Counted from the first letter of the stretch, positions 11,601-25,330 are shown. The stretch: DNA of 64,000 nucleotides from Acanthochlamys bracteata (GCA_019914995.1 CM034126.1:10483001-10547000); one strand, 5' to 3'. Notes: generated from the sequence alone by a model not told the origin. Program-made: numbers and translations.

Positions 11601-13657
11601 ATAGGTTAGAGTTCTTATATGTGATTATTTCAAGTCATTCTGGTCCTCCAGCCAGATTCTTGGTCTTCGTATAAAGGTGAACCACCAGTTTTGTAATTTT
11701 TGAAACTATTACAGTAAGGAACAGCCAGATCCTCAACATGATATGGCTCGTCTCTCATGATTCTAAGAAGAATCTGCTTATGAGAACTTACATGGTAATT
11801 TATCTGGTGTTTCAGGAGGAGCCATGGGTTGGCTTTCTTGAATAAGAGGGTATTGAGATTTAGGATTGGAGAGGCAGTTGACTTTTATGGAACATATTTA
11901 TTCAATTACTCTTTTTTTTAGGTAAACCAGCACTGAAAGGATCTGAACTCACCCTCGATTTCTCCTTTGGAGAGGAAGATGGATGCCCTAGCCACCCAAC
12001 CCTTGGGTGCTTAGGTTCAACTATTCTTATGATCATAATGTTTTAAAATATTTTTATAAGATTCCTAGTATTCATACAAACTTCATATATTTTTTCAAGC
12101 TGTATATCAGTTGTCCATGATATTGAGCAGTCAGATATTTGCTGTTAATCTAAGACTCATATGACTTTGCAGGAAGTAATGAGTGTGGTTGAGTCCTTGA
12201 AGAGTAGACAGTTAGCTCCTTCATGCTCATTGATGCATGTAAACTCTTTGAACAACAATCAATTTCCTCTTCACCCAGAGCAGGTATGTATCTCTTGGAG
12301 ACACGGTCTTTATGGTTTGTTGTTATTACTGCACACACTTACACAGGCAAAACAGACTTTGCAGGATGGTGCCCACATTGCTGTTCGAGGACTCCCGAGA
12401 TATTCAGCACCATCCAAGACCATGTATTACCTAAAACTCATGCCTACATACCCTTTTTTTTTATTTACATCTGAAACTACGACTCTTTTTTGTTTTCTGC
12501 ATCTTTAAAAAAAAAAACTGTTGCTAAAAGATGCAAAGGAGTTGCAGCTAAGAGAAAGGATATAGTGGAATTTGTTTCACTACAGTTTCTTTTTGCATAA
12601 TTGACTGAGCTGCGGACTAAATTGCTCAAAGTTATCTGTTTTGCCTCACTTTGTCATTGTTCATGCATGGCCTTTCTCTCATGAATATGTCTTGCCCTTC
12701 AATTCTCTGTTCTGGCAGCCCTGTTGCACAGCCGCAGCAAGTCAGTCACACTGGATGGACGGCAATTTCAAAAAATGGACAGGAGTACCCTACTATTCTA
12801 AAACCAAAACTGACTGATTCAAAGCACAAGAATGTCAAATTGCCCAAGGAAGAGCTTCCTGTCAGATCAAAGGTGAGCTTAGAATGTCTTTTCTTTTTCA
12901 CGAGGAAGATGCATATCTGACGATACCTTTTGTTGCTTAAACATTTCCCTGAAGGGTAATTTACGTTACTTGCTTCACTTTCTCGATATTTTGTAGATAA
13001 TTTCACTACTAAGTTTTGCATTCTGATGATGCAGGTGCCGGAATTTAGAGTGATTATTGACTCAGATGATGATTTTGATGCAGATGCATCCTGCCATATT
13101 GTCAAAAAGGAGATAGGTAAGGTTGAGTTAATTTTGCATATCCGCATACTGTATGTTTCGTGCATCCGCTTTCAGTTACATAAAGTATGAAGATTATGAA
13201 AAAAAAGAAAAAAAACAACTCCTATATATAGTTCTCGCTTTTCTGGTGTCTCAATCAGTTTTTCATCGTGAGAAGCTGGCATGCCCATCACTAGTCTGTC
13301 CTGCTTTATAAATCTGCATTCTTTTGATAATAGTGGTTAAAATATCTTGGAGTTGCTTCAAAGTGTGAAGCATATAGCCTAGGTTTACACTTCCGAGACT
13401 TGGCTTAAGCTCCTGTTTTAGCTTTTTGGTATTATGACAGCAATATGTTTTTTGTTATTTAAAAGTGGCATTGCTTAGTTCTCAGGAATTAAAAGTTTCT
13501 ACTGAAAGTCATTAATAAATATGAAGATAACATATCTTTATTTCTAACAGAAAGAAAGAGCTGTTTGATTGAGGAAGCTCAAGAGGAAACGTTTCGGATT
13601 CTACAGAAAGCAAGAAGGAAAAGAAGAAGACAGAATAATAGTATACTTGTTGTTTAA
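8612..13657 (+). CDS. PRD3: PAIR1/PRD3-family meiotic recombination initiation protein
   Basis: Rice PAIR1 and Arabidopsis PRD3 are needed for meiotic double-strand break formation and homolog pairing. Ten exons join in phase to give 395 residues: 8612-8676, 9147-9315, 10253-10403, 10613-10747, 10934-10986, 11073-11246, 12173-12283, 12732-12872, 13035-13116 and 13551-13657. Family hallmarks are the N-terminal KINKACDLSSISVLPPQ block, SQSQQSFSQG, REESQLQLSKS, a helical middle (residues about 130-270, likely coiled coil), IIDSDDD, and the basic C-terminal RILQKARRKRRRQ tail. The length is a little below the Arabidopsis protein. An alternative start is the ATG at 8618. The exon 8 acceptor is uncertain, since 12732 and 12738 both keep phase. 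No frame damage is seen. Introns of 830-940 bases follow exons 2, 6 and 7 or so. Identity is strong; exact ends of exons 1 and 8 are less certain. Confidence 0.92.
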
Positions 13658-14689
13658 AGGTAATATTACAGTTCTTTACGTTACTGTTCTGTTGTGTAAC
13701 TTCGTCAGAAAGCATGAAGCTTTTGTTGTCAGTGCCTCAATATACCAGCTTTTGCTGCTCCATTCAACTAATCATTAACTGGAATAAATTGTTTTAATGC
13801 TGAACAGGTATTATCCTTTTTCACTTGACTGATCCGCCCAATAATTCATCCGGAGTTCCTTATGCAATTTTGTTTACGATGGTAGGTTAGCATGTACCTT
13901 AAATGCAGCTGAAAACAAAGCCACATTATTTGTTGTCACAACCCACAGCATGCATATGTTTACAAGTGAATTTTATCTGCCTGACACGATGAAATGGAAG
14001 GTGAATGCTTAAATACTCGATATAAGGTTGTATTAAGGCTCAAAGTTAGCTTTTCTGTGAATATATCTGCAAATTAAAGTGTTCTTTCCCGAGCAACGTT
14101 CATATTTCAAAGGTAATTGTTAGTTCTAAACGCTAGTTCAGCTTGCTTTGTCAGCTTAATATTTATATTGAAGTTGCTCCATCAGCTGTTCGGATGATAT
14201 ATACAACCTAACAGCTTGATTGTATGAATAAAAGAAGTTTCGGGCGGACGATTACGAACTAATTGATTATATTGAAAAGTTGTGGATTCTGGTGTTTTTC
14301 ATTGTTATTTTTATTCAATTTGAAACAGGAAGCATATTGATTTAGATGTCCAGAACATTGACAGCATGTCTTATTACGTGCAGAAGCTGTAGGCTAGAAT
14401 TGTTATGGCAACAAACAGAAGTTGCAACATGACTGACCTTACAATTTATGTTCAAATTAAATTGGAGTGTTTTCCTCCTCTTTACCATGTAGGACTATCG
14501 CATCCGTAGTTTCTTCAGGAAAGAGCTGCTGCATGCCCTATCAGGTGTACGAAAAATAATAGTTTGCTTTAAAGGTTTAAATCTTTTGATTGAACACGCA
14601 ATTACAGAAAAATTTTCTTTTCATATCAACTTTATTGTTGCCAAGTCCCTTTACGTGACAGCAGTTTTGATTCTCCTTAAGCGTCTAAG

Positions 14690-14940
14690 GTGCTGTTTGG
14701 AATGGCCTTATTAACTTTTCAATTTTATATTTTAAAAAAAAATTCTTATAATATTTCAGAATTTATTTTAAAATTTAGAAGATATATAAACTATTTATGT
14801 CATAAAATTTTATTATTACTTATTTTTTAGATAAAAAATAACATTTATTTTTTAAAATATGATAGAAATATTTTTTGTTTACAGAAAAAAAGAATTTCAT
14901 AAGTATTTTTAAACATCTCTTATAAGTGGTATAATGATAT
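14690..14940. mobile_element. MITE-like AT-rich element
   Basis: It begins gtgctgtttggaatggcctta, a typical opening of small plant MITEs. On the reverse strand its interior (tttatgacataaa and nearby) resembles the blocks at about 27390-27590 and 59562-59812. It carries no coding capacity. I did not resolve a target duplication, so the boundaries are approximate. Confidence 0.5.
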
Positions 14941-16034
14941 TTTGTTTTTTTGTAGATACATTGACAAATCTAGTATTGTGGCCCTTTATTTGAATCGTAT
15001 ATAAGATAGAAAACGGGGCATAATCATCATTTGCAATTGCTAAGTTGTTTCTCTAGTTACATGTTTGTTGTTGGTGTGAATATTAACGCAACATTTTGAT
15101 AGGATCATTTTAAGAAAATTGTTAGTTCATTTTTAAATTCTTATCTTCTCTTTTGATAAGTCTACTGTTGCTTATAGCATTTAAAGGAAGTAGTTATCCA
15201 AATAATGTTTATTTTGCAGTAAATAATATAAAGAAGATTTAGAATTTCTTTATCTCCTCTTTAATTGTTTGTTTATCATGTGAAATCACTAGGTAAAGGA
15301 CTCACTTTTCGTTTGGCAAATGGCAATGCATGGTAGGGAAGCTAACATCAACTTTCTAACCAAAAACAACACATCAAAAGAAAAGCTATTTCATCCAACC
15401 GACAAAAATCACTTTCATAATTGTCCTAAAAGCAAATTTTCTTTTTCCCTCATATAATGCCAATCAAGGTATAGAGTGGTTGAGCATCTTCCTAGCTACC
15501 AAAATCTTTTATTTGATTAGTTACATTAATTGACTTCTCAATGAGTAATTAAAAATTGATTTAGTACTACATTCGGTGCTTTAGGGAATACCATGCCAGA
15601 AGTGAAAGATTAGGCACAACTAATTTGTAATAATATTATTTGATAGTAATATTGAAATTAAAGTTGTTGTGGGAACTTGATCAGAAGCTGCATTAAAATT
15701 ATATATAGATTGCTGTAAGTAATAACGGATGATAATTATCAACTAATATATTGCTTTATCCTTTTTTTTAATAGCTTTCAGGTAATAGCTATTTCAATCA
15801 ATCAGTGACTTAAGAGATATTTTAAAGTGCTTATTAAAAAAATTAAAAAAAACTTTTAAATATATATTTTATAAATTTTTTAAATGTAAAAATTATACAT
15901 ATATTTATTTCATAATTTATATTTTAATTATATTTTTAAAATTTAAAAAAAATTTAAAAATATAATAATTTTTAAATTGAAAAAATTTATTAAAATTAAT
16001 AAGCAATTCTAAATATGTCCTTAATATTATGAAC

Positions 16035-16295
16035 AAGGCCGTGTTTACCCAGCAGGATGAAGTGGAATTTTTGGGTAAAGTAGAATTTTTAAAAAGTAAA
16101 TGTAAAAATAAAATAAAAAAAATATTTAATAAAAAATAAAATTTATATTAATTATATATTTATAGTAAGTTTTAAGTTTGAATTTTAAAAAAATTTATTG
16201 ATAAAAAAATTTTATTTTAATTTTTTTATGTATTTTATGTGAAAAATAAGTTTAAAAGAAGTGGAGTTGGGGTGTTGGTAAACACTGTCCTAAGT
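16035..16295. mobile_element. Small MITE-like element with short inverted ends
   Basis: The left end reads gccgtgtttaccc and the right end ggtaaacactgtcc, giving a GTGTTTACC inverted repeat around an A/T-rich, non-coding core. Both sub-ends carry a GAAGTGGA-like motif. No target duplication is clear, so the superfamily is not assigned. Confidence 0.5.
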
Positions 16296-18429
16296 AGAGA
16301 TGAAAATTATCATCAAGGCAAATCACGAATAGCAAAGCTTGGTGGATTTCACGGAGGACAAATCATGGAACATGAATAATGTATGCTTAGACCTAAAAGC
16401 TTGATGATTGGTATCTAATGTCATATCATACTAATGATATTTCAAAAGCAATATCAATCATAAACCCAACAACTTTGACGCTTAAAATACATTAATGATC
16501 TATATAGTCTTTAAAGAAAAAGAGTTATCCTAGTCAAAAAGTGAGTCCAGTTTCGTATTTTAGTTTATTTTAAGATAAATTTGTTTTCAAATTTATTTTC
16601 AAATTAACTTTTAAAATTAATTTTCTTACTCATACAAAATACTTTTTAACCACTTTCACATACAACTGATAAAAAAAAATTAAACTCATTTGTTCAACTC
16701 ATTTGTCACAAGACTTTTAAAATTTTACTTCGGACAAATTTATTACTTTCGTAGACCACATCCTGATCTACCAGTTTGAATAAAAATGTTAAATATATAT
16801 AAGTTTTGCCACATTCCATAGCACTCATGCTCACAGTATGGACAATGGTCACCAGCAACTCCGTGGTTTAGTTAAGAAAACAAAGATAGACGCATGTTTA
16901 GCATATTTATTGGAGAATGAGCCGCATTGCATTTTTTTGCACTAAAATTAAAATAAGTTTAATTATATATGAGATTTTATATTAAAAAATAATTTTGAAA
17001 AATAATTTAAGTTTTTAAAATTGAATTTTAAAAGTAAAATTTTTGACAAAAAATTTGATTTTAACTTTTGTTTTTATTTTGTTTTGATAATAAATTGAAA
17101 GTGAAGGTTTTTTTTTTTTAAAAAGAGTTTATGAAGTAAGTAAATATGTCCTAAATATTTCTCTTTTCTACGACAAAGTCCACAAGACTTGATCATGAAA
17201 TTGCAAAATACATTGTTAGAAGCTAATTTGGCAAAATTCTCAAGGAGCAGAGGTAGAAGAGAAGTAGCTAACTATCTCTATAACTTGGCCCAGGAGAAGA
17301 GAAGAAATTTCTTGGAAGTTTTGCAATTCAACAACAAAACAAACGCACGTAATTGTCATCGTCTATCTTTTTCTTTCTTTGCACCTTTGCTAAACAAAAC
17401 AAATAAAAAATAAAAGCTACGTCTATTTGCAGAATAATTTGCACACAAAACTTGTAATAATTCATAAAAATCATCAGTAGCAATTCATTTTAACCGAAAT
17501 TATTTGCAGAATTGTTCCTCTTCAACTTTTGGTGAATAATTCTCCAAATGTCTATACGATTTGAGAATGTTCTGAGGATAGTTTCAATTTGCAAAACATA
17601 AGTCCCTGATTTTCTTATAATGATGGTATAGTTTTGAAAAATAGTTATTTCTTTAGATGATTTTTGTCATCAACCATTAAACCCCAAAGCAAAAGAGAAC
17701 ACGCGATCAGTAAAACAACAGCACAGAATTTTCCTGTTTCTAAAAGAGCACAATTATTAATCTATCAGAGAAGAAGAAGAAAAAAATTTTAATGTTAAAT
17801 GCTGCAGTGCTAGAGAAACGAGGTCCATTTTGGGAAGAAAAATTCGAGACGACGGCAGCCAGCTAAAGCAGCGGCGTGGATGATGACAAACTTCAAACTT
17901 GTTCCATGAATAGCCCTGTTGTTATTGTCGTTGTATCTCTATTTAACGTCAATTCAACATTGTTGTTGCTCTTACTCGTTCGTTCTTGTTGAGAGCCATT
18001 TTGGTTACTTCATTATGTCGAGGTTAAGTTTATCGCATATGATAAAAAATAAAATGAAAAGTTATTTATATACTAGACCAGAGTGTTATTTTATTGAACT
18101 ACTTATTATTTTAAATACATATTATATATATTTTTAATAAATATTATATTAATATTATATAATTTTTTAAAATTTGAAAAATATAAAATAATTATATATT
18201 ATAACATTTTTATGTTATAAATTTTTATTAGTTTTAGTTTAAAAAATTAAACTTATTTTTGTAAAAAATTTTAAAATATTGTTTAGTTATGAAAAATTTT
18301 AATTTGTAAATACGTCTTCTAAAAGTCTATCGGCTTAATATTATGAAGTATTGAACGTTGTAACATATGGGCAGAATCGTTAATTAAAATCTGTGTTTGG
18401 CTGGACTCTAGTGCTGTATTTCCCCAACA

Positions 18430-19977
18430 CTTTCTTACCTCATTATACATACCAGTCTAGAAATTATCTGGGTTCTTTTTCTTCTCAGGGAAAGATTTGT
18501 TTCTCACCTGGAAAGTTAAAGGTATCTTTCTTTGGATTTTTTTGGGGTTGTATATCTATTCTTTATATGTAAACTTAGATTAATCAAAGTTGTTATTCTT
18601 TTTTTATTAATTAACTGTTTTGAAGTTCTAAGAGAGATTGAGGTGAGTTCATGAGAATTTTCTTCCCGCCAGTTAGTTGTACTGGTTTTGGAGTTCTGGG
18701 ATTGCTTTATAGTTTGATTGTTTCGTAGAAGGGAAAAAAAAGGAAGAAAGGAAAAAGAAAGAAAAGGTGGAAATATTGGATTTGGGTTTGCGGTGATTTT
18801 GTTTGCAGCAGAGAAAAGTTTGGGATTTTATAAGATTGGTGAAGTTTTGGTTTGGTTGGATTCATGCTACAATCCAGATTAAAAGAGAGACAAAGTTATC
18901 AATCAGCAATGCTTGGTTTTTTCTAGGGACGGAAAGTTCGTGAGCTGTAGAAAATGTTTTGGAAGCTTTTAGTTTGGTTGGTGTTGTGGAGTAGGGAATA
19001 AGCTTGAAGTGGTGCTTCCTTTCTCTACTAAAAGAAGAAAAATCACAGTTGAGGAGTTCCTTTTGCTTTGCCCACCCTGCAAGGCTTCAAACTGTCATGC
19101 CAAGAGAGTTATTCCCTTCTTGTTCATGAGATGATTTCCAGAGAGAAGCACGGTTTCTCTCCATATGCGGGGAGCTCCGATTTGGATTCGATGTTGTTTC
19201 TTCTCTTTCTAGAGGTAAGTATCAATCCCTTATCTGTTTCTTATTTCCTTAGAATAGCCATATAGGCATATATAGACTATGACCTTTTTATTTTAAATTT
19301 TATTTCCGTTAAAATTGTTCTGGTAAAGTATGCCAAGAAACTGTAGGTAGCATTTCGATTGTAGAGCAGGCGCAACAAATAAGATTTGTCTCTAAAACAG
19401 TTTGTTCAGATGTAATTGAGTCAAATTTCTTTTGTCTGTAAATTTTGAGTGTTACTGTTGCCTCCACTACAAAATTGCAGATGAAGATTTCCTGTTCTAT
19501 TAGCCTTGCGAACATTGACTTGAGGAAGTACTTTTCATTTAGATGTTTTTCCCTCTTAAGAGTACTAATGGGTGGCATCCCAATCTCTGAATCAATATGT
19601 TATTATAGGCGGCACCTTATCGCATGCTTAAGATAAACTTGAAACTTTTCTGGTAGAGTCTCTTTAGAAGCTTAATTTTGTAAGGTAAAAGGTGATTTGT
19701 TAACAACACACTATTAATCATAAGCACTGAAGTAGTGCTTTGTATTTTGGAACATTTTGTTTAGTTAAATTCTCAGCTGGTTACACTTCTCCAACTTTAG
19801 GTTCTCTTGAGAAAAAGACAGAAATTTCTATTTTATTTCTCTAATCAGGAGAATCCATCCTTTCTTAACACAACTATTTTCTGGTTGACATAAACGTCAA
19901 GGAATACGAAGCAGGGAATCTCATTCTTGTGTGGATAGTTCAGGCAATCGAAAAAGCTTGATCACTGTATGTCTTTA
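18430..19977 (+). other. Probable spliced 5' leader of the TRM-family gene
   Basis: The DNA from about 18430 is less A/T-rich than upstream and has no conserved reading frame. A good donor (agag|gtaagt) lies at 19214/19215 and a good acceptor (ttcag|gcaatcg) at 19943/19944, leaving a short leader segment before the ATG at 19978. This is an inferred non-coding exon, intron and exon; the transcription start is not located. Confidence 0.4.
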
Positions 19978-22900
19978 ATGGCTAAGAAAAGTAACAGACG
20001 CCGGCTAAGATTGGAGAAGGATAATATGGGCTGTGTGTGGGGTTTTATTGGCATTTTTGACTTTCGACAGCATCCTTCTGCTCAGAAGTTGCTTCAAGAT
20101 AAAAAGCATGGAAGTGCTAGACAGACTGGTAATATACTCTAGTTCAGCTATCCCTGCATATAAGAAAGCAGTATTTACTGTTCATTGAGTGTTTATGTCA
20201 TGTCTATGTGAATGAAACTTTCTAGCTTCTTTATAGTTGTATTTGCTGAAGTTGCTGTTGATTACATTTTCACAAATCATTAACAGTACATAGTTCTAAA
20301 AATTTTGGTTTCCTCAAAACATCATAGATTCACAGAACTTTCTTTCGAGCTACCTGTGCCTTCTTTTTCGAAGTTCAATGTAGCTGTAGATCTGAAAAAG
20401 GAAGAGTCATTTGCTTCTCTTCAATGTTGTTTACCACATATAGCCCCTTGACCATTTGAATCAATCATCTGGTAGTTAAAAAGTAAATAACGAATCCGTT
20501 GGTTCATTTGTGCATGTTCTCATGAAACTGGGAGAAATGGAGGTCAAACTCCAGTTGGTTTTAGCAGCATGTCGGGCAGCTGAATCTTACTCCTAATATC
20601 TACATTCACAGCCTATCGAGCTGCTTGTTACTTAGGTTTGGAAATATTACTGAGCAAGTCTTCAACATCTATAATCAGAAGTTAGGGTTTTAAAACAAAC
20701 ACTAATTTTAAAACTTAAGTTTTTCTTTAATTGATTTACTTTGAGAACAAGTAACTAATGCTTAATGAGAAATATAGCATTGTTGTGGCGAAATGTGTCT
20801 GATACATAATGAAAGATAACATAATTGATCCATGTTCGAGTGTAAGATACGAAGTATTTTTTCCCATATGAATATTCTCCAAAGCCTCTCACCTAGTATT
20901 AAGATGTCCGGATCTCAAAATTGGAAGTGTTGCTCTCGGAAATGTTATTATGTAAGTACTTAACAGTGTGATGCCACCTTCATTTTACTAATTGTTTCTT
21001 GCAGGCAGTGGGGGCTCAAAGACAGAAACCAATCTACTGACTGGTTCCAGAGAAAAACATGGAGATTATGATGTAAGTTTTATGGGAAACTTGTTTTTGT
21101 AGTTGACGATGAAGTTTACACTGACTAAAACTAAATAACAATGTGTGCAAGCCACAGCTTTTTGCATATATTTGCATAGATATCTGTGTATTCCTCAACT
21201 CTCCTTTTCAGGCAAGATCAGGCTTTGAGCCCTCATAACCAGGATTTCCTGGAGTGTCAAATGCACACTTGATTCATGACCTGCACATTGCAACCATGCA
21301 TACTCGTATGGGCATGGTGGTTATACTCTGTCTAAGGGCACTTAAATAAGTAATCTTTATAGAGCTAATCTTGCAAATACTAAGATGTTTTTTGATGTGG
21401 TTTTCTGATACATGTCTCCTGAGATTTATGATGTTAATGGTATTGTACACAATCACAGAAAAGCTGAACATATTGGTGGAACATCAAACACAATTTCATA
21501 GAGGTTTTAATATGCATTAAATTTTGCAAAGTAAAAGACGATGTTACTAGTTTTTTTTTATAAATTTCTGATGTCTTCATATTTCAGAACAGTGATGGAA
21601 TAGGAACACAAGCTGCTTCAGGATTTGCTAATGTAAAAGCATCAATGGATGAAGAGATGTCGAAGGCATGTAAACATAGGAAGACTCCCGGTAATGAAGT
21701 TGAAATGATACAGCCTTACCTGGGAATTGGAATTCACACAGAGGAAAGTGCTGAAAAACCAGGCAAGAAAGCTAAGGCAGTTGCCAAACTTCCTCCGATT
21801 GATATAAGGGACACCTCAAGCACCGGTGTTTACCAGTCCAAGTTTCCAAATGCATCAGAAATAACAACCTTGGATTTCAATTTGGCCACTTTCATGATAG
21901 AATTTTATACTAAGGCCCATCTATCCCAGGAAGAGCATGCAGATTGTAGAACTGAGACAAGAAAAGCTGGTTTTCAGAGTAAGCATGAGTGCTCAGATGA
22001 ACTTGATTCTGAACTTCTTGCAAAACATTCTATTCTTTGTAAGGCACTGGGAGATGTAGCAGATGTATTTCTAAGTTCAAAGTTGAGCAGAATGGATTCT
22101 ATTGCAGTCAACCGGGAACTTATACAATCCAAAGAATTCATGCATGCATTGGAGGTTCTGAGCTCAAATAAAGATCTACTTGTAAGGCTTCTCCAGGATC
22201 CAAATTCATTTGTTTCTAGACACATGTGTGAACTTAAGAAAGCTCTCTCTAGGAAGTCATCTGAATTATCAGGAGAAGAAGGTGCGAGTATAAAGGAGCC
22301 TCAGGATTCAATGACTAATAAAGCAGTCCAGAAACAAGAAGATTACGGTCCATTTAACCATAAGAAAATGCAATTGGAGACAAAACAACAAGAAAAATGT
22401 TATCAGTCAGTAAACAGGATAGTGGTTCTGAAGCCCAGTCCTAACAGAAGCCATATCCCCTCTGATAGTGCCACTTTGAGTTCTTCACCTCAACCGGACT
22501 TCAGCTTGAAGGGTAAAGAGCAAGGCGAGAGGGCTAGGTCTCATTTTTCATTCAAAGAGATAAAAAGGCATCTGAGACATGCTATTGTAGAAAGCAAGAA
22601 GGATTGGCATTTTCTTTCCATGGATAGCGTTCTACATAGAATTCCATATGGGTCAAAGGATCAAGGTAATATTTGTAAATCATCTGGTGAGGCATCTCAA
22701 TCTTCTAGCATTTCAGAGAGAAAGAGCACAAAAAGCAAAACTAAACGGTCCTCCAACAATGGGGAGAGGGGAGCAAATTCTAGCAAACCTGGTGATCAGC
22801 AAAGGGAATCACTCTTGTATGAAGAGGCAAAGCGGCATCTTGCTGAAAGGCTTGATGGTAATCTGAAGGAGACCTCGCATAGGAGACTCTCTACCAAGTC

Positions 22901-24671
22901 ACTGGCAAAAATAATTGCTTTACCAGATTACAACTTCCTTACCCCACAAGTTAGTCCTGGCAGGGCCAGTTTATCACCTTCAGATATCGTATTCTCTCCT
23001 ACAATGCAGGGAAAACTGGAGAATGCTGCCCATCTATCTGATCCACTGAGGCAGAATATAGAGCGCCCCCTGTTGGTTGATGAAAACTCAGATGATAGCC
23101 AGCAACTTGGTTACTCAAGGTCAATCGTTCCTCAAGCTGAAGAACAGGACGCTAATAGTGAGAAAGGCTCCACTATGGAAGGTATTATTGTGTCTTCTTT
23201 TGTATGTTAGGCTTTTTTTCCTCTTCAGTTTCATCATTCATAAAAGGAAACATGTAATTTTGTCCAGGATGCTCAAGCATTAAATACATTGCCAGTATGG
23301 TACACCCTGAGGAGCATAATAGTGTGTGCGCACCCTTAGACTCTATCCACCATGAAGACAGTGGTATGAGTGACAATTGCAGTGAAGAAGAAGACTCAAT
23401 AACAGCATCACGAGTGGTAGGTTAAACTTCTTTCTTGTGCATTTTGCCATTGTGTAGGGTAGTAAAGCCAGTGTATTGGGATATTACAGATAACAACCTT
23501 GGAAGAATCGCAACCTATGACTCCATGTGCTTCCACCTCTGAATCCAAACTACGTCTACATGATGAAGATGTGCCACAAGTCATAATGGAGGAATCACAA
23601 CCGATGACTCTATTCACTTTTTCCAACCAGAGCTCTCTAAGTTTACATGATGAACAACAAAACATCATGGAGGAATCACAACTGATTAATCGATCAGTTA
23701 CCACATCTACATGCTCTTCACTTGTAGATGATTTAGAAACAACCGAGAAGGAGGAATCCAGACCTATGACTCCATGTGTTTCTACATCTCCATGCTTTCT
23801 ACCTTTACATGATATAGAAACAACCGAGAACAAGGGGGAATCTCAACCAATGACTCCATATGTTTCAACATCTCCATGCTCTCTACTCGTACACGATGTA
23901 GCACTAGTGAACATCGTAGAAATGTCTGGCCGGCCAAGTCCAATTTCAGTTCTTGAACCAGTTTTCTCTGAAGATTCTGCTATCTCTAAGCGCACATCAG
24001 TAAAGCAGGGTATGTTCTTATATTTATTAAAACTATTTCGATGCAGCTAGGTTCTTCCCAGTAATTATGTTGTATGGAATATGTTTATGTAATCGATAAG
24101 CAGTGTATCTTCTACAGATGAATTGCCAGTGCAGCCTCGACAACTTTCTTTTAAAGAAGCTAAGAGTTCCATTATAGTTGAAACTTCACCACTGTTGGGG
24201 ATGCTTGAGAAGGAATCTATTCTTGAATATGTAAGAATCATTTTAGATTTGTCTGATTTAACTGGCCATGAATTGTCAGAAAGATGTCACTCTGATCAGG
24301 TGCTAGATTTGTCACTGTTTGATGAAGCAGCAGTCTCATGCGACACGTTTCAAGAAGATTCTAAGCTTTTATTTGATTGTATCAATGAAATTCTTGTAGA
24401 TGTCAAGAAAAAGTATTTTGTTGGCAGCCCATGGATGCCTCACATAAGGCAGGTTCCAAAAAGGGATGGCATCATCCGAGAAGTATGCAAAGTAATTCAG
24501 CAACATCTCCAAAGGCAGTTCCCGAGCACTTTAGAACAGATTGTTCAAAAGGATATGCATGGCGGAAACTGGATGGATCTTCAAGTTGATTTTGAATCAA
24601 CTATAGTCCAACTAGGAGGTGACATTCTTGATTATATCATGGAAGAAATAATACTTGAGCTATGGGACTAA
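19978..24671 (+). CDS. TRM-family (TON1-recruiting motif) protein with C-terminal DUF4378
   Basis: TRM proteins link the TON1/TRM/PP2A complex to cortical microtubules and shape cell division planes and growth. Six coding exons join in phase to give 1011 residues: 19978-20128, 21005-21072, 21588-23181, 23268-23416, 23490-24009 and 24118-24671. The N-terminus has a basic MAKKSNRRRLRLEKD start followed by GCVWGFIGIFDFR (residues 18-30), a signature of this family. The central exon is Ser/Lys-rich and includes HLRHAIVESKKDWHF. The last exon (residues about 828-1011) holds DUF4378, with YFVGSPWMPHIRQ and ending DILDYIMEEIILELWD. The ATG at 19969 is in frame nine bases upstream; 19978 was chosen because related proteins start MAK. 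The fifth exon carries an unusual five-unit repeat. Family assignment is firm; the TRM subgroup is not determined. Confidence 0.9.
23502..23910 (+). repeat. Five imperfect ~28-residue coding repeats in the TRM gene
   Basis: Within one exon, units begin EESQPMTPCASTS, EESQPMTLFTFSN, EESQLINRSVTTS, EESRPMTPCVSTS and GESQPMTPYVSTS. Each has an LHD or VDD/VHD-like element about 20 residues on, and spacing of 27-29 residues. The nucleotide repeats are imperfect, so the array is not a recent expansion. Confidence 0.85.
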
Positions 24672-25330
24672 GAATTCTTGTACAACTTTCTTAAGTTTGG
24701 ATTGAAGATTGAGAGGATGCACAGGAGAAGGTACTAAATGACAATTGAATTTTGTACAGCAGTGTCTTCAAGCATGCATGGATTGCGTAATCATCGCCTT
24801 CCTCATCCAAAAAGATCATAAGAGTGCTTCCTTGAGAAGTTTGGAATTTAGGTTTTCCCTTTTTGTAGTTGAAGGCTTAACAAGTACTGCGGGTGCGTTT
24901 GCAAAAACAAGCCTCGACTCCTTATACAAAGTCCGAATACTTTGTGCTGCTTTAAGGTTATTTACAATATAGCACATTTGTTGAGATCTTTTGAGGTGCT
25001 GAAGGTAGCTTTGCATTAGCACAAGCAGCAGACTTTTGCCGATTCTGTTGGGTTGTCGTTGTACATGTGTTGGAAAGAGCTGTTTGTTTCCTTTTGTTTC
25101 TTGAAAAATGTTTGCATAAGGTGCGATGTTCTTCAGCATTCTTATATTGAACAAGAGAGTGTTTCTTTCAATCGAATGAAGGGTTTCACAAAGTTGGAGA
25201 GTAGTTGTCTTCACAAATGAATTTGCATTGAATTGTTCGCTTACATATCTTAAATGAATTATAACCCTTCCTTGCTCATGAATAAAATTGTCTTGCAAGC
25301 TTTAACCTACTTTTAGCTTTCAGTGTAATG
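24672..25330 (+). other. Probable 3' untranslated region of the TRM-family gene
   Basis: No conserved reading frame is seen after the TRM stop. Reading frames here (24745-24972 + and 24816-25298 -) overlap each other and show no family features. An aataaa lies near 25280, followed within about 30 bases by ordinary intergenic sequence, consistent with a polyadenylation region. Confidence 0.4.

Larger units (their letters stand above)
13658..18400. other. 3' region and intergenic AT-rich DNA with MITE-like pieces
   Basis: The first few hundred bases are probably the 3' untranslated region of the PRD3-like gene. The rest has no supported gene. MITE-like blocks occur at about 14690-14940, 15780-16020, 16035-16295 and 16920-17150. 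The last two are almost pure A/T runs of the same general style as blocks at 7240-8130 and 61400-61690. The reading frame at 17189-17413 has no recognisable features. Confidence 0.45.

Noticed and set aside
23408..23833. Minus-strand reading frame of 141 residues
   Set aside because: It is the shadow of the repeat-bearing TRM exon; its apparent repeats simply mirror that array.
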